Shown here: piece by piece, positions 12,435 to 24,967 of the stretch
Position numbering within the stretch: the stretch's first letter is position 1
Layout: each line of letters begins with the position of its first letter
Made by a program: the position numbers and the translations under genes
Assembly (NCBI GenBank): GCA_022393335.1
Contig: JAJEKB010020753.1
Location: forward strand, 406,743 to 470,742
Source of the DNA: Macrotrachela quadricornifera
Lineage: Eukaryota; Rotifera; Eurotatoria; Philodinida; Philodinidae
Length of the DNA: 64,000 nucleotides
Direction of reading: 5' to 3'
Notes under the pieces: generated by a model
Database searches by the model: none
What the model was told of the DNA's origin: nothing
The model's input: the letters and a program-made list of their open reading frames with translations, nothing else

Positions 12435-12539
12435 AATCGAACACCAACACCAACACCACCACCACCTCATGATAATGATGATGATGAAGAAGAAGAAGAT
12501 GATAATGATAATGATTATGGGTTCCTTTATTCTTGTTAG
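12435..12539 (+). other. Possible low-complexity terminal exon
   Basis: A good acceptor (TTCTTTATTCTAG) precedes a frame encoding a threonine/proline run (PTPTPPPP) and an acidic run (DDDEEEEDDND) that ends in a stop after YGFLYSC. A donor-like AAAG|GTATGT lies 74 bp upstream, but the putative preceding exon has no start and a stop close by. It may be a real last exon or merely a triplet repeat. Confidence 0.25.
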
Positions 12540-12640
12540 TATATATATATAGATGATATCATATTGAATGTTTCCTTATTTTAAATATAAAAAAAAATGG
12601 TACAAGGTATTCATATTTGTTGGTCAATTGTAATAGCAGT

Positions 12641-12738
12641 TACCCTGGTGAAAGGGTACGGCACGGAAACAGCCGTATACGGTAAAATACGGCGCCTTTA
12701 CGGTCGGAAACGGCAATCGGATTCAATCACCTGGGTAT
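12641..12738. mobile_element. Short TACGG-rich MITE
   Basis: A ~95-bp segment with inverted ends CCCTGGTGA / CCCAGGTGA between TA dinucleotides. The body is unusually GC-rich for the region and packed with GTATACGG/TACGG words. The ends and body style match the larger element at 46.8-47.9 kb, suggesting one family. Confidence 0.5.
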
Positions 12739-13085
12739 ACTCCACTTTATATATATGTACAACGAATGCATTCGTCCTCATATAATTTAGTTGGTAAGAT
12801 TTTATTATTTTTGAAACAAAATAATAATTTTTATTTAATTTAGTGAATTGCCCGGTTTTTTCCTTTTTTTTTTGTTTTTCGTGTCAAAATAATAATTGTG
12901 ATTTTTTGATTTAAATAAAATAAAATAATAAAATTGAATTCTTTTTATTATATCGAAAAACTACTAATTAAGCACAGACTTTATATCAACTAAAGCAAAA
13001 AAAAAGAAAAAAAAAAAGAATGCCTTTATATATAACCACTTCTGTTTTTATGTAAAATTGAACTTCATCCAAAAAAACTAACTTA

Positions 13086-15826
13086 CGAGGGAACTTTTCC
13101 AGGTGTTCAAGCCCTTTAGGTCTCATCTCTTGGCAATAGGTAGATCTCAATGAGGTATGAAAAACCTCAAAAGGATTCGTGCGCTCGCGCCTTTATTTCC
13201 GAGATATCGAATTTTCAAGATTCATACGAAAAGAGACTGAAATGAATAATGATCATTTTTGGAGAATAGTTGAGTATTGAACCGGAGATTTTTAAAGCTT
13301 CATTCACTGCTAGTGTAACCTATTCTGAATCAAGAGTTAGATCATATCTTATCAGTATTTCTTCTATTGGCTGCTAATCAGGCTACAGAACATCTAGAAC
13401 TCTTCATTCTATATTTGGCATCGTCATACACTCGAGAAAGTCCTCACAACAGTGAGTCAATGAAAATGATAGTTTAAGAAAAAGTGACTGAAACATAGTG
13501 GTTTGTTACACCAGCTGCAGCAGATAAAAGGAGCCGCACATATTGTTGTATCGAACGAAAAACAAAATTCAGCCACAGTTTTGAAGGGTCCTGGAAGATT
13601 GTCTATATAGCCGTTAGTGTACCAAGCGTATTGGGTCATCGAACGAAAAACATCGGCAGAGAGTTGGCTATGAGTGAGAGACATTAGGCGGGTGATGTTG
13701 TTCCGTTCACTAATATTGATGTCAAGTTCGTCAAGCAGCACACGATCGTACAACCGGCGAGGTATCACTTTCATCTGCCTGTTGAAAAAGACATCTAATG
13801 GCTGAATTTGATCTGTCGTTTTCTTCGGTATTTCAAGTCTTGTACACCTGGAAATATGATCGTATAACCCCTTTCCATATGTCTGTTCTCCCCAACAATT
13901 CGAGATAAGTAGAAACTTCTTGTAATGGCCAAGTGATTGAAGAAGAACATGATCACGCCAATATTCGACGAGGGATGTTGTAAGCTTTCCGGAGCTACTA
14001 CACGTGGTCACTACATTCGACGCCTTAAAGAGATGCGAGCGAATACTCTCGCTCATATGTCCTTTAGGCTCCTTCAAACAAAGATAAAGCGGTGAGAGGA
14101 GATGATCATCGAGTGTGATTGTTGGCTACACTGTGTAGCTGTGAGTAGTTGCGTTTATAGAGCGAACGGATCCAGTTGTAACTTTCTCTCCTTTGTGACT
14201 TAATGTTCGAGTAGAGTGTAATTCTAGCTGGAACCCACTTTGATCTGTGTTGATAACTTTGCTAGCTCTATATTGAGACAAATACTTACGAACATCACCT
14301 AAAAACTGATTGGCCGAAGTTTTGACCGTCTCCTGATTTTTCGATTGGCGTTTCGTCACAATCTATAAAGAGCAAATACAGAAAGTCTGATCTCAATTAG
14401 TCTTGAGGAAACCAAGGATCGCGAGAACTTGAAAGTCTAGAACTCGTAAAGGACTTTTTTCATTTTTTTCTGATTTTCGAAGACGGAGGTTCTTCTCACA
14501 CACCCGACCTCAAGTGATCACAAATCTGTTACCTTCGTTATCTTGTGTGAAATGATATTGTGTTTGTGTTTAAAGGAATATAATCAATGATTTGAAGCGG
14601 CAAAATTATGTAAAGACTCATCCATAGCCTTTTGAAAACCCCATCGACGTGTATCAATATCGTGCACCGGTAAAGCTTTCTCTCGAGCCCGTTCGAACAA
14701 ATCAAATACATAGTCATCGATTTTGTCGAGCTTCTGTTTCTTTGTCCCATGTTCCTCTAGATAATGGCGGAAGCGAGCGATATAAGTTTGATGCGGAATA
14801 CGTCGGAAATCATTTTTTACTGTCTCCCATCGTCTCTTTCTTTTCCAGTTTGTGGATTAATCTCGTCATAGAAATTGACTGCCTTAGTCATGTAATTGAA
14901 TGAAAATTGTCTGCATAACGCCATCTCTTCATCTTCATCATTCCAATTGGGATCCCATGTTTCTCCAGCTGTATCTTTACATTCGATATCATTGATCGAT
15001 TCTTCATCGACTAACTTATGATCGAGTCTTGTTTCAACTTCAACGGTATAGGAGTGACTGCTAGTAATCGATTCCAACACACCGCACAACAAGTCGGCTA
15101 CTTCGCATTCACGATTTGTGATAGTAGCGGTAGCGATCGCGTTGTTCGACACGATAAGAAGACAATACGTTTAACGCTCGATCAACAAAAATCTTCACAA
15201 CATTTACTGGATTAATCATTTTAAAAAAGACGTGAGGAAAACTGATATCGGTTGCTTGTTAGTACTTCAATTGTTTATCGTATGTCATCGAATGAAGAAA
15301 AAAACTACCTCGTGGTGCAAATCCGACGTGAAAGAGACAATAAGAAAAGTAAACAACTAGAGAAATGTAAAAAAACACGAGCATGCCATATTTATCAACC
15401 AGACGTGTTAGTATGCTGGCGAAGAAAACGAAAAAATAATCAAAAGTGTATCATTCGCTTACTTCAATCATATTTTTTCGATTGTATGACGATATCAAAT
15501 ATAGAATGAAGAGTTCTAGATGTTCTGTAGCCTGATTAGCAGCCAATAGAAGAAATACTGATAAGATATGATCTAACTCTTGATTCAGAACAGGTTACAC
15601 GAACAGCGAATAAAGCTTTAAAAGTCTCCGGTTCAATACTCAAGTATTCTCCAAAAATGATCATTATTCATTTCAGTCTCTTTTCGTATGAATCTTGAAA
15701 ATTCGATATCTCGGAAATAAAGGCGCGAGTGCACGAATCCTTTTGAGGTTTTTCATATCTCACTGAAGTCTACCTATTACCAAGAGATGAGACCTAAAGG
15801 ACTTGAACACCTGGGAAGTTTCCTCG
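13086..15826. mobile_element. 2.74-kb DNA transposon with ~350-bp inverted repeats
   Basis: The left 350 bp (13086-13435) and right 350 bp (about 15478-15826) are close inverted copies, starting CGAGGGAACTT / CGAGGAAACTT then CCAGGTGTTCAAG. TA duplications flank it (13084-13085, 15827-15828). Between the repeats lies a broken transposase gene on the minus strand. TIR similarity is high, so the copy is not very old. Confidence 0.85.
13457..15152 (-). pseudogene. CENP-B/pogo-like DDE transposase, broken
   Basis: Exon 1 (about 15152-14530) ends with a CENP-B-type HTH (RRWGFQKAMDESLHNFAASN, then FKHKHNIISHKITK). An intron (about 14361-14528, GTAACA..TTTATAG) leads to exon 2, which carries INTDQSGF (first acidic residue), HSYT, EPKGHM, the LLISNCWGEQ block and QPLDVFF, ending in a Cys/His tail (CCSWCNKPLCFSHFF). 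Two in-frame stops interrupt it: TGA in the HTH just after NFAASNH, and TAG at about 14124-14126 after HSYTV. The position normally read as D in the LLLxDSW block is N. It is therefore probably dead. The family is assigned by motif pattern only; the exact IS630/pogo subgroup is not certain. Confidence 0.7.
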
Positions 15827-18249
15827 TAAGTAATTTTTGTATAATTCAATATTCTTCAGTTTATTCAGGAATATGATAAAACTCTTAAATTTATTTGTTG
15901 TAACAATGGAAAGGACAAGGAATGCATAAGCAATGAAAAATGGGTATATGAGAATTTATGAGTAATTTATTCTAGAAAATTGAAACGAGTTTTATTAAAG
16001 CAAATTCAAAACTGTGAAGATCGAAGATTGTTTTTAAGCGAAAGTGATGTGAAATATCATAAAAATCGAAATGTATATATGAATACTTTTCTATGAGTGT
16101 ATCATAATAGTAATCGATCCTTTTTACATGTCTTTTTCATTCTTTATATGGTCAATTAAGAAGTGTCACAGTGAATAAGCTAGTGTCCTAAAATGAGTGA
16201 GAGAATATCGATTAGTCTTGAAATTTTTAGTAGTGCCATTAAAACATTTAAGGCTGACGTAAACCAATCAGTTATATTCGAAGCAATCAAGTATCATCAA
16301 TAATATCAGTATTCTTTTTGACTTTCGATTATCTACAGTTAAAAACAAAAACTTGTTCTTTTTTTACTTTTTTGCTTACTTTGTACCTTTTTTTTCATTA
16401 AATTCTCATCATTTAAGTACATAGCAAACAGCATCCCAAATATAGTTCAGCATTAAATTTAATTATATATAAAACAAAATTTCTTTTTTTTCATGAGTAG
16501 ATAGACTATTGTTTGCTCCATCTTTCTATGTTATTTAATCACTATTCAACTAATTCAATAATAATAGAATAGAACGATAACGACCATTTTTGTTGAAAAT
16601 TAGCTGCTAGTATTAAATCATAATAGGAAGAGCATAAAATGCAGTGTGAAAAGCGCTACAACTTCCACAGTACAGCTTTTCTCCAGGGGCACTTTTTTTT
16701 TATTTTCAGAATCGATCAAAAGTGGAAAGATGAAACAAAAAAACACGAACCTGTCATGTATCAAAAAATGTCTTTTTAGTAGCGTCGAAACTCAAGTATC
16801 AATCATTCAATTTAGATATGTATCAAGATATTTAATTTTAATTAGTAAAAATTTTTAATAATGATTAAATGTGTGATATTCATTTATATATTATAATTAT
16901 GAATGAATTTTTCTGAATAGAATTAAAATTATTTATTTAGATTATTTGCAAAGAAAATATTCATTGAAAAATATTTAATTGATTTCAATAATAACAATAA
17001 ATTGTTAAAAAAGAATTTGTATTTAACCTTTTTTGAGGCGCTGGGTTCTACAGATTAACTCTGCTATTAATATTTTCTGAAAGCATTATTATTGTTATAT
17101 AGTACGATGATTGCTAATAATCATACTGTAGTAAAAGAATAGTCCTCTGGAGAAATAACCCTATATAACATTTTCTATTAATCAGTCTTTTATTGTCATT
17201 GATTTTTATAGAACAAAGAAAATACATTTCGAGTATGTTATTTTGATTAACAAAAACAAAAACTTATTTTGGTATTTTATATATAATCTGATATGTAGGA
17301 CATTTTTATTTTCTATTTAATATTTTTCTTAATTTTCAGCACATTTATGGTTTATATATAAACAATTCTGGTAATTGTTATATTAATTATATTTTACTCA
17401 ATATAAACTGTTTCTCCATCATTGATATCCATTAAAGTAATTATTTCTATCGTATATTGATGATTTAACTTTAGACTAAATAGAATATCATAATATAACA
17501 TATGGAATTTATATATTTAAAGATAAAAATTCTTCTTATCAATTGATGATAATCTCTATTTAAAAATAGAAAAATAAATAAAAAAAAAAACGAATATATT
17601 TTATGATAGAATGTTATAAATAATTAAATATTTTCCCTTGATGATTCTTCTCATCTACATGCAATACTATATATGCATTAGAAGAAAAAAAACAAGCTTC
17701 AATATAATCAGATTATTTAATAAATTTCATTTGTATATTTGCATTCGTTTTAGTATAAATAACAGTTATCATAATATTGACAAATATATTTTCTAAATAA
17801 ATTTTTCGAATATGATATATTATTTAATTAATCTAGAATTTTCTTCCTTTATATTTATCTGTATGAGATCTGTCTAGTGAAGATATTCTGACATGCGGAA
17901 ATTACATTTTTTTTTTTCATTTCATCATTTTCAATTAGTTTCATCCTTTTTTTTCTTCTATATTAACATTCATATACAAGGTATAACTTAACCTTTTAGT
18001 AGTTCGATGAAAGAAAAAATCATTTGTTCTGATAGAAATTAATAAAAAATGATAAATATACTCAAATAAATACTTGATTTAATTATTATCTTTTAACTTG
18101 TTTGTTTTGTTTTTTAATGACGAAGATGAATACATTAAAACAACATAATGTATATACAAAGACAAAGAGCAATAATAAACAATGACAAAAATCACGCCAA
18201 TTCGCATTGTTAAAAATATAAACAAGAAAAAAAAAAACCTTCTTTTTTT
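15827..18249. other. AT-rich intergenic with one MITE copy
   Basis: No gene supported. Around 16490-16690 a sequence with TTTCTATGTTATTTAATCAC and a Gly-free interior matches the dispersed MITE family described at 36.1 and 37.1 kb. The rest is A/T-rich with no recognised signal. Confidence 0.45.
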
Positions 18250-21200
18250 TTAAGCTTCTGTATCATCAGGTCCACCTTCATGTCCTTTAAGACGTATTCG
18301 TGCAAATTCTTCAAATATAAAATCATCATCAGGACCAACACCATCAAAACTAAAAAAAAAATAAAAAATAATTTTCTTTTTTGTTAAATAAATAAACAAA
18401 ACAAACTTTGCATCAAGTTGAATTAAATTATGATCAATAGGTGCATCAACAATTTGTTGATCATCAGAATTATGTTGATCAAATGGTCGAGATGATATTG
18501 GAGTTGATGATGATGGTTTTGGATGAGTTAATGTAAATGGTAATTCAACTGATAAATCACTATTTAAAAAAACAAAAAATAAATAAATATTTGATTTTTT
18601 TTTATTTTATTTCTAATAGATTTCTTTACCCTCCCATTGCAACAATTATTTTAACTTTAACTTTATATTGCACAATAATTCCAAGATTTTCTTTTTGCAT
18701 ATTATTTCGTATTCTAATATTAAAAAAAAAAGTATTTTTTTTTATTAAAAATAAAAACAAAAATTATTTTATTTTTTACATAGTTGATGAAGCTAAATTT
18801 GTATCTTCATGTTTTAATTTTCCATCTAATGCTAAACCTCTTTTATCTTTATTATTTAATAATAATGGTATTAATGAATATACTTTTGTTAAATTTGAAC
18901 ATGGAGTTAATGGAAAACCTTCACTAAAAATAAAAAAAGAATAATTTCTTTTCTTTTCTTTTTTTATTTACAAAGAAAACTTTTTTTGTAATAAATCAAA
19001 AATAAATAATATAGTTCATACTCATTTTCTAATTCAGCAACACTGCATTTGTAATGAGCATTTGTAAACATACAAATTTCTGCATATTGTTTTACTAGAA
19101 TATAATATTTAAAGCATACAACATTTAAACAAAACAACAAAGAAATTTTGTTTGGTTTTTTTTTAATGAAAATAAGAAGCAAGAATTAGATATACAACAA
19201 ATTACGTATTGAGCATATATGAAAATTTACCTCGATTCAAGTGCAGCTACATCACATTTATACTGTGTTGATGAATATAAACATATTTCTGCATTTTGTA
19301 CAACTATACAATTAATTATTAAGCTTATTTTAGTTTGTTTGTTTTATATTGGAAACAAAAACAAAACATTTTCTTTTGAAAAATATTTTATTTTAAGAAA
19401 AAAAAAACATTTTTAAGTAATTATACATACCAGATATACGAATTTTTCGTAATGTTTTATTTGAATTATTTGTAATAACAACATTAACATTGATACTTTC
19501 ACCATGATAATACATCTAGAAATATAATTAAAATAAAAGAAAAAAATATTTTTAAAAAATAATTAAAACCAAATCAAACCTCTTTATCAAGTGTACATTC
19601 TAAATGTAATGGTGCAGGTGACATCATAAAATCTTTATGAGCTTCAATAACAGGTTGTGGTGCAGGAATTTCTGGTGCATATGTTAATTTTCTTATTGCT
19701 AATCTAACAGAACTTCGTTTATGTGATTTATCTTCATTTGTTTCTGCAACATAAGTTTTTAATTCATAATCAACTCCACATGGTTTTCCAGTATCACCAA
19801 CAGCTGGTTGTAATGTTACTGAAGCTGGAGCATTTTGAGGAATCTTAAATATTAATTTGTTTGTTTTTATTAAAAATAAAAAAATTTTTTTACTTCAAAA
19901 TAAAATGGATATGCATTTGCTCCTAATTTTCTTAAAAGACGTTGTTGTAAATGTGTTAATGGTTTTTTTTGATCATCAATTGGTGGATAAATTTGTTGTG
20001 TTGAACAAAATAAATCTTTTCGAAATGTTAAACCAAGTACATCAAGATCTTCTCGACCATAACGAAATGCTAGTTTTTAATAATCATTTTAGTTTTATTT
20101 AATAACCATAAAAAAGAAAAAAGGAAAATACCTGCTAAAACAGATGCATATACTTTACGATCTTTAATATATTCAGGATCAACTAGAACAACTCCATCTA
20201 AATTTTAAATTTTTACTTTTTTTTTTTTTTATATAAAATAAAAAAAAATCTTACCAATAGGATCAATATAATCCATATAATCGATAAAATCTCGTTTTCC
20301 AAGATAACATGTTATCTAATATAAATATATATTAATTATTAAATTAAATTTTCTATTTAAAAATAACCTTTGAATTAGGACTACTTTTCTTGAATACTCT
20401 AAATAAAATATAAAAAATTTTTTAGTTTTTTTTTTTTTTATATAATTTACTCACATCGATGTTACATTACGCATTATTTTCGAAAAAGTAAATATATTTT
20501 ATTATCTTAGTTATTATAGGAGAAATATTTCTAATAACAAAATATATAATCGAGAAGAAAAATACGATAAAAACTATCATCCATCTGTCGATAGTGAAGA
20601 AAAACTGTTGGCCTTCATATAAAAAAAACAATTCTTCATCTGTAATATATGTCTTCTTCTATCGAAGCGAACAAATTGAAAAGACATTGTTGACAGAACA
20701 CACTCATAGTGGTTTGACGTAAGATATTAAGAGAAAAAACAAAACAAAACAATTCTTTCTATTTATTTTTTCTATTAAAATGATATGACGGGATATAAAT
20801 ATGTTCATATTTTATATATTTAAATAAGTTATAAATAAATAAAAAAAACATAATTTTCCAGCACTTTGCTTTAATTTCCGGTTTGGTTATTATTGAAAAA
20901 ATAATGAAACAAAAAAAAAAAAAAAATCTCATTATTCAATTTTTACATAAAATATTTTATTTTTAATATTATCACAAATTCATTTATAATTTAAAAACAA
21001 AAATTAAATAAATAATTTAAGTTTTTTTAAATTAATTCAAATAGAAATAAAAAATACATACGGTTTCATAAGATATCATAAAGATAAAATATTAATTATT
21101 CAATATAATTAAATAAAACAAATATTAAATGATAAATTGATTTTATACGCATTTTTTAGTATTTTCTTGCACGTATATTGACTAAGAACGATGCATCTAT

Positions 21201-21879
21201 GTCTTTCTTTTTATCTTTATTCGTTGTATCAACTTGACGCCATTTGCATTCTTTTTTTTTTTTTTTCTATTTGTAATTCTCCCAAACATTCTTTTCTTTT
21301 TTCCTCTTATTCTTATTCCTCGTTGAAGATTTTTCTGTTTTTTTTTTGTTAGACGAGAAATCTACTAGTACTAAGAATAGGAAAAAAAAAAAAAAAGAAA
21401 GCAACATGCTATTAGTATAACATCTGCAATAATTATAAGACCTGAAAATAATAACAATAGTAATTCTCTACTTATTTATCTTTAGTTTTAAATATATCAT
21501 TTTACAAAAACAATATTTTATATATTACAAATATAAACACTTATTTTAAAGTGGATGTTATTTTTTTTATAGATTCATATAAAACATCTGTTTAAAAATA
21601 ATAAAAGAATTCTAATGGATTTACTAAGGAAGAGATAAATCTATTTATATATATAAATATACCAAAAATGGATTTAATAGGTTAAAAATAAAATAATTAT
21701 TCGATAAATATAGATAAGATAAAACAAATAAAGGAAGTTTCATTGTATAATAATATGTCAAGAACTTGATTGAAAAAATAAAAAAAAAAAAAAACTTATT
21801 CTTACCGTGTTCCTTGTTTTTTTGAATCATCTAAAGTTAAATCTTGATTAGAATTTTCATTTATTTCTTGTTCTGCCAT
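18250..21879 (-). CDS. Beta-arrestin
   Basis: Non-visual arrestin that binds phosphorylated GPCRs, blocks G-protein coupling and links receptors to clathrin/AP2. Exons (5' to 3'): 21879-21806, 20398-20368, 20315-20255, 20197-20132, 20069-19894, 19843-19580, 19515-19431, then either 19303-19231 or 19094-19022, then 18923-18780, 18713-18630, 18559-18407, 18349-18250. With one of the two alternatives the frame is intact: 436 aa, against about 410-420 for vertebrate beta-arrestins. Diagnostic motifs: [44 protein letters not shown] (polar-core arginine, about residue 183), [36 protein letters not shown], the clathrin-box-like LIQLD (about 398-402) and the AP2-type tail [13 protein letters not shown]. 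Intron 1 is 1.4 kb; all others are short. Very high confidence. Confidence 0.96.
19022..19094 (-). other. Arrestin alternative exon 8A (73 nt)
   Basis: Acceptor TTATATTCTAG, donor GTATGA, 73 nt, encoding the alternative residues 253-277 beginning [17 protein letters not shown]. The flanking-phase requirements are met by the same upstream and downstream exons as 8B. No stop or splice defect is seen, so both copies look usable. Confidence 0.88.
19231..19303 (-). other. Arrestin alternative exon 8B (73 nt)
   Basis: Acceptor TTAATTGTATAG, donor GTAAAT, 73 nt, encoding residues 253-277 in the form beginning [17 protein letters not shown]. It is homologous to, and the same length and phase as, exon 8A; using both would shift the frame. 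It covers the C-domain segment that includes the receptor-facing C-loop in known arrestins. Confidence 0.88.
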
Positions 21880-24800
21880 TATTATTCTATTTTATGTTTA
21901 AATAATCTTTGAAACATAACGAGATATATTATCTAAAGATGAACATATATATATAGAAAAAAAAAAGAAAAAGAAATTAACCTAACATTGCTTCTTCTTC
22001 TCTCATTCAAATGTTTATGACAGTTACAACAAACAGATACATTAATTTTCTTTTAAAAAATTTATTAAATTATTAAAAAAAAGAAAATTTATAAATAATA
22101 ATAATAAAGATACTTTTTATAATTATAATAATAAAATTATCTATATACTAAACTAATATATAATGAACAACTTAATTGGCATTAGCGTTTTATTTGATCA
22201 TTTGTTTGTTCACCGCCATTAATAACTTACTTGACTTTTTCATTTAGATTAAGAATTACTGACATCTATTTACGAATAAAATAATTTTGTTTTTTTTTTT
22301 GTAAAACAAAATAAAATAAAATTCTAATATTTAGAACTTTTTTTTTTCTAACTTTGCTGAGTATCATTATTGATCTCATTAAAAAAATTTTACCTTTTTA
22401 TAAGTAGTGAAAATTATGTCATGAAATTCCTACGGATAGTGTACTGCATGATTGATATTTTTTATCACGATCACAAATGTGACATAGAATTTAGAAACAT
22501 AAGAAAAGTTTTTTACAATTTAGTCAGATTATTTATTTGACATATTTCATTAGCTATCAGATATAGGAACATGCTAAGATTTTTGCATCCTATTCTATAT
22601 TCTATTGATGATAATGGTACAAGAAAGATGCACTCTGAAGAACTGTCATACTGCCAAGAATACATTTTTCATCAAAGTCAAAACTAACAAAATTTACCAT
22701 AGCAAATCACTCTAATTAATGTTATGAATATAATGAACTAGTGGTAATACCCGACATTGCTCGGAAAATCTTCGCACTGAAAATTCACAATATCAGAAAA
22801 CGACAGAAGATATATAGAAGGCTTGATTAAGACTTTTTCATCTATTATTACTACATGTCTCGCCGTGTATACACTTACATTTATTTTTAAATCCGACAAT
22901 TAAGCAAATTGTGTGGGAATGTGATTATCTTTATCTTAATTCATGCGTATTGCCATACTTTATACCAACACTCAGTACAAAAAAAGTGATATTAAGAGGT
23001 GAATATTCTAACAATAGCAGCAAATGCTCCGAAGTTTTCGAAAGATTGGGAAAAATTGCATTATATTATAATCTGTGTGAACTTTTAGCCCAATCCTCTC
23101 GCTGATTCTCCTGATCCCATGGGGATCTTCTTCGGGATCTAAGAGTATCCCATGAAAAGTTTGGCACCGCTAGTTTGTGCGGTGTTCAAATGCAGAAAAA
23201 ACATAGACATAAATTCTTCTTTATAACATGTCTGAAGAAATCTTTTGTTAAGTATATTGCTTTTCTCCCATCTGTAAAAAAGTAAACATTTTTTTGTTGA
23301 GATCAATAGTGATACTTAATAAAGAGTCTCTCTAGGTATGTCTTTAGAGATATAAACTTTGAACATGCCTCTTAAATTGATAAAAAAATCAACTCGTTTA
23401 CTCAAGCCGTAACGGAGATATTCAAATGTAAATCCAGCAATAAGAGGGGGCAAACATTCCCTTAAGATCAAAATTTTCGTACGACAACTACCTCTTGACC
23501 TTTGTTTGGTTGAATGAATATTCTATATAAAATCTCATTGCATTTGCTCGTACCATGTCCAAATGTATAATGAACAAACAAACTTTCTTCTTTATATATA
23601 TATATATATAGATAAGATGATTTCATGTAAAGAAATAAAAAATTTAAAATAAGAAAGTCAATTATTTATAAATAAAAGAACAGATAAATCTTATGTTGAT
23701 AATTATAGAGTTCATAGAGAACAAAATACGGAAGTGATATAACAAATTCAGAATATAACATCCGGAAATGGTTGTTTTTCTTCCCATATGACATGGAAGT
23801 ACGCAATCGTAACGCTACGTCATATAATATGGAGAAATACAATCATTTATCATAGGGTTTGATTGATTTGAGATCTATTTAATCGAATGAATAGAATGAT
23901 CTATAGGTTATGTTTTTAATAAATAAATATTTCTATAAGTCATTGAGTTTAAATTAGAATATATTTAATAAGTTCTACACATTTATTCAAATACATAAAA
24001 CTTTTATTATAAAAACCAAATAAAGATTAAAAATAGCTCATTTAGCTACTCAGAATTTTCCATTCAATCTCATTCTGTATATATTTTATTTCTTTTTTTT
24101 TTTGTCCTTCAAAAGAACGCATCAGAAAATTGAGTATAACAGAACCTTCTTCTTTTTTTAAAGTTCTTACTTTTTATATAAAAATAAAAAAGACTAATAA
24201 GTTGAAGGATTCAATAAATAGGATTTATTTATATTTGTAAATTTAAAAAGAAAGCTTAATTAAAATAAGACTTTGTCATGTTATACATCTTGACATGTCC
24301 TTGAAGAAGAAAAAAAGTGTGTAGAAGAAACCTGGACAAAAAATTTTAGGTCCTACAGTAAAAGAAAATATTTTCCGTTTTATATGAAAGATGCATATTT
24401 ATCAACGGAAATTATTAAAAATTCTATTATTTATGAAAGATCAAAATATAAACTATCTTTCTATCTAGTTATTTCAATTTTGAAATTTTTTTTTTTTAAA
24501 GAATTTTGGTTTTGTATATTTAATGAAAGATAATCAAGAGAAAAACTATTTAGTAAACAGCTGTATCAATAATATACATGTATATACGATAGAGTTTTCT
24601 TTGCTAAAAAAAAAAAAAAGAACAATGAATATTTCTAACGAAGAAAAGATATATAATAATGACCTTCTCTTCTAAACATCTGTAAAAATCAATAAAAAAT
24701 AAAAAATTGATTCTTAGAATTCTAAATCTTCTTTCTTTTTTTGACATTAATTTATGTTGTCTATCAATTGTTGGTTAAGTCGATTTTATAATAATCCTAA

Positions 24801-24967
24801 CATAACGAAAAAATATTTTCTTGATTATTAATAGACAAAACAAAGAACAAAAAAAAAAAAAAAAACAACAACACATTTATCTTATATATTAGACAATTGA
24901 TAAAATTAGTTTGTCAATCTGAAATTTAACAATTATTCATGAATATAAAAATGATTTATATATATAT
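21880..24967. other. Intergenic, AT-rich, with repeat fragments
   Basis: No gene supported. A dispersed palindromic repeat lies near 23230-23375. A 64-codon open frame at 22911-23105 has no recognisable content. The stretch 22739-22775 starts CTAGTGGTAATACCC and 23165-23195 carries an inverted CTAGCGGTG-like end, possibly a decayed TIR pair. Confidence 0.4.
23230..23375. repeat. Dispersed palindromic repeat, copy 1
   Basis: Contains TTGTTAAGTATATTG and, inverted, GATACTTAATAAAGAG, then CTCTAGGTATGTCTTTAGAGATATAAACTTTG. The reverse complement matches a segment at about 50810-50980 in auxilin intron 3, which shows they are copies of one short non-autonomous element. Confidence 0.6.

Noticed and set aside
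15252..15509. 85-codon plus-strand frame in the 2.7-kb transposon
   Set aside because: Lys/Arg-rich low-complexity frame partly inside the TIR; no match to a transposon accessory protein.
22739..23195. TIR pair starting CTAG(T/C)GGT
   Set aside because: Only eight bases agree between the ends; too weak without other copies.
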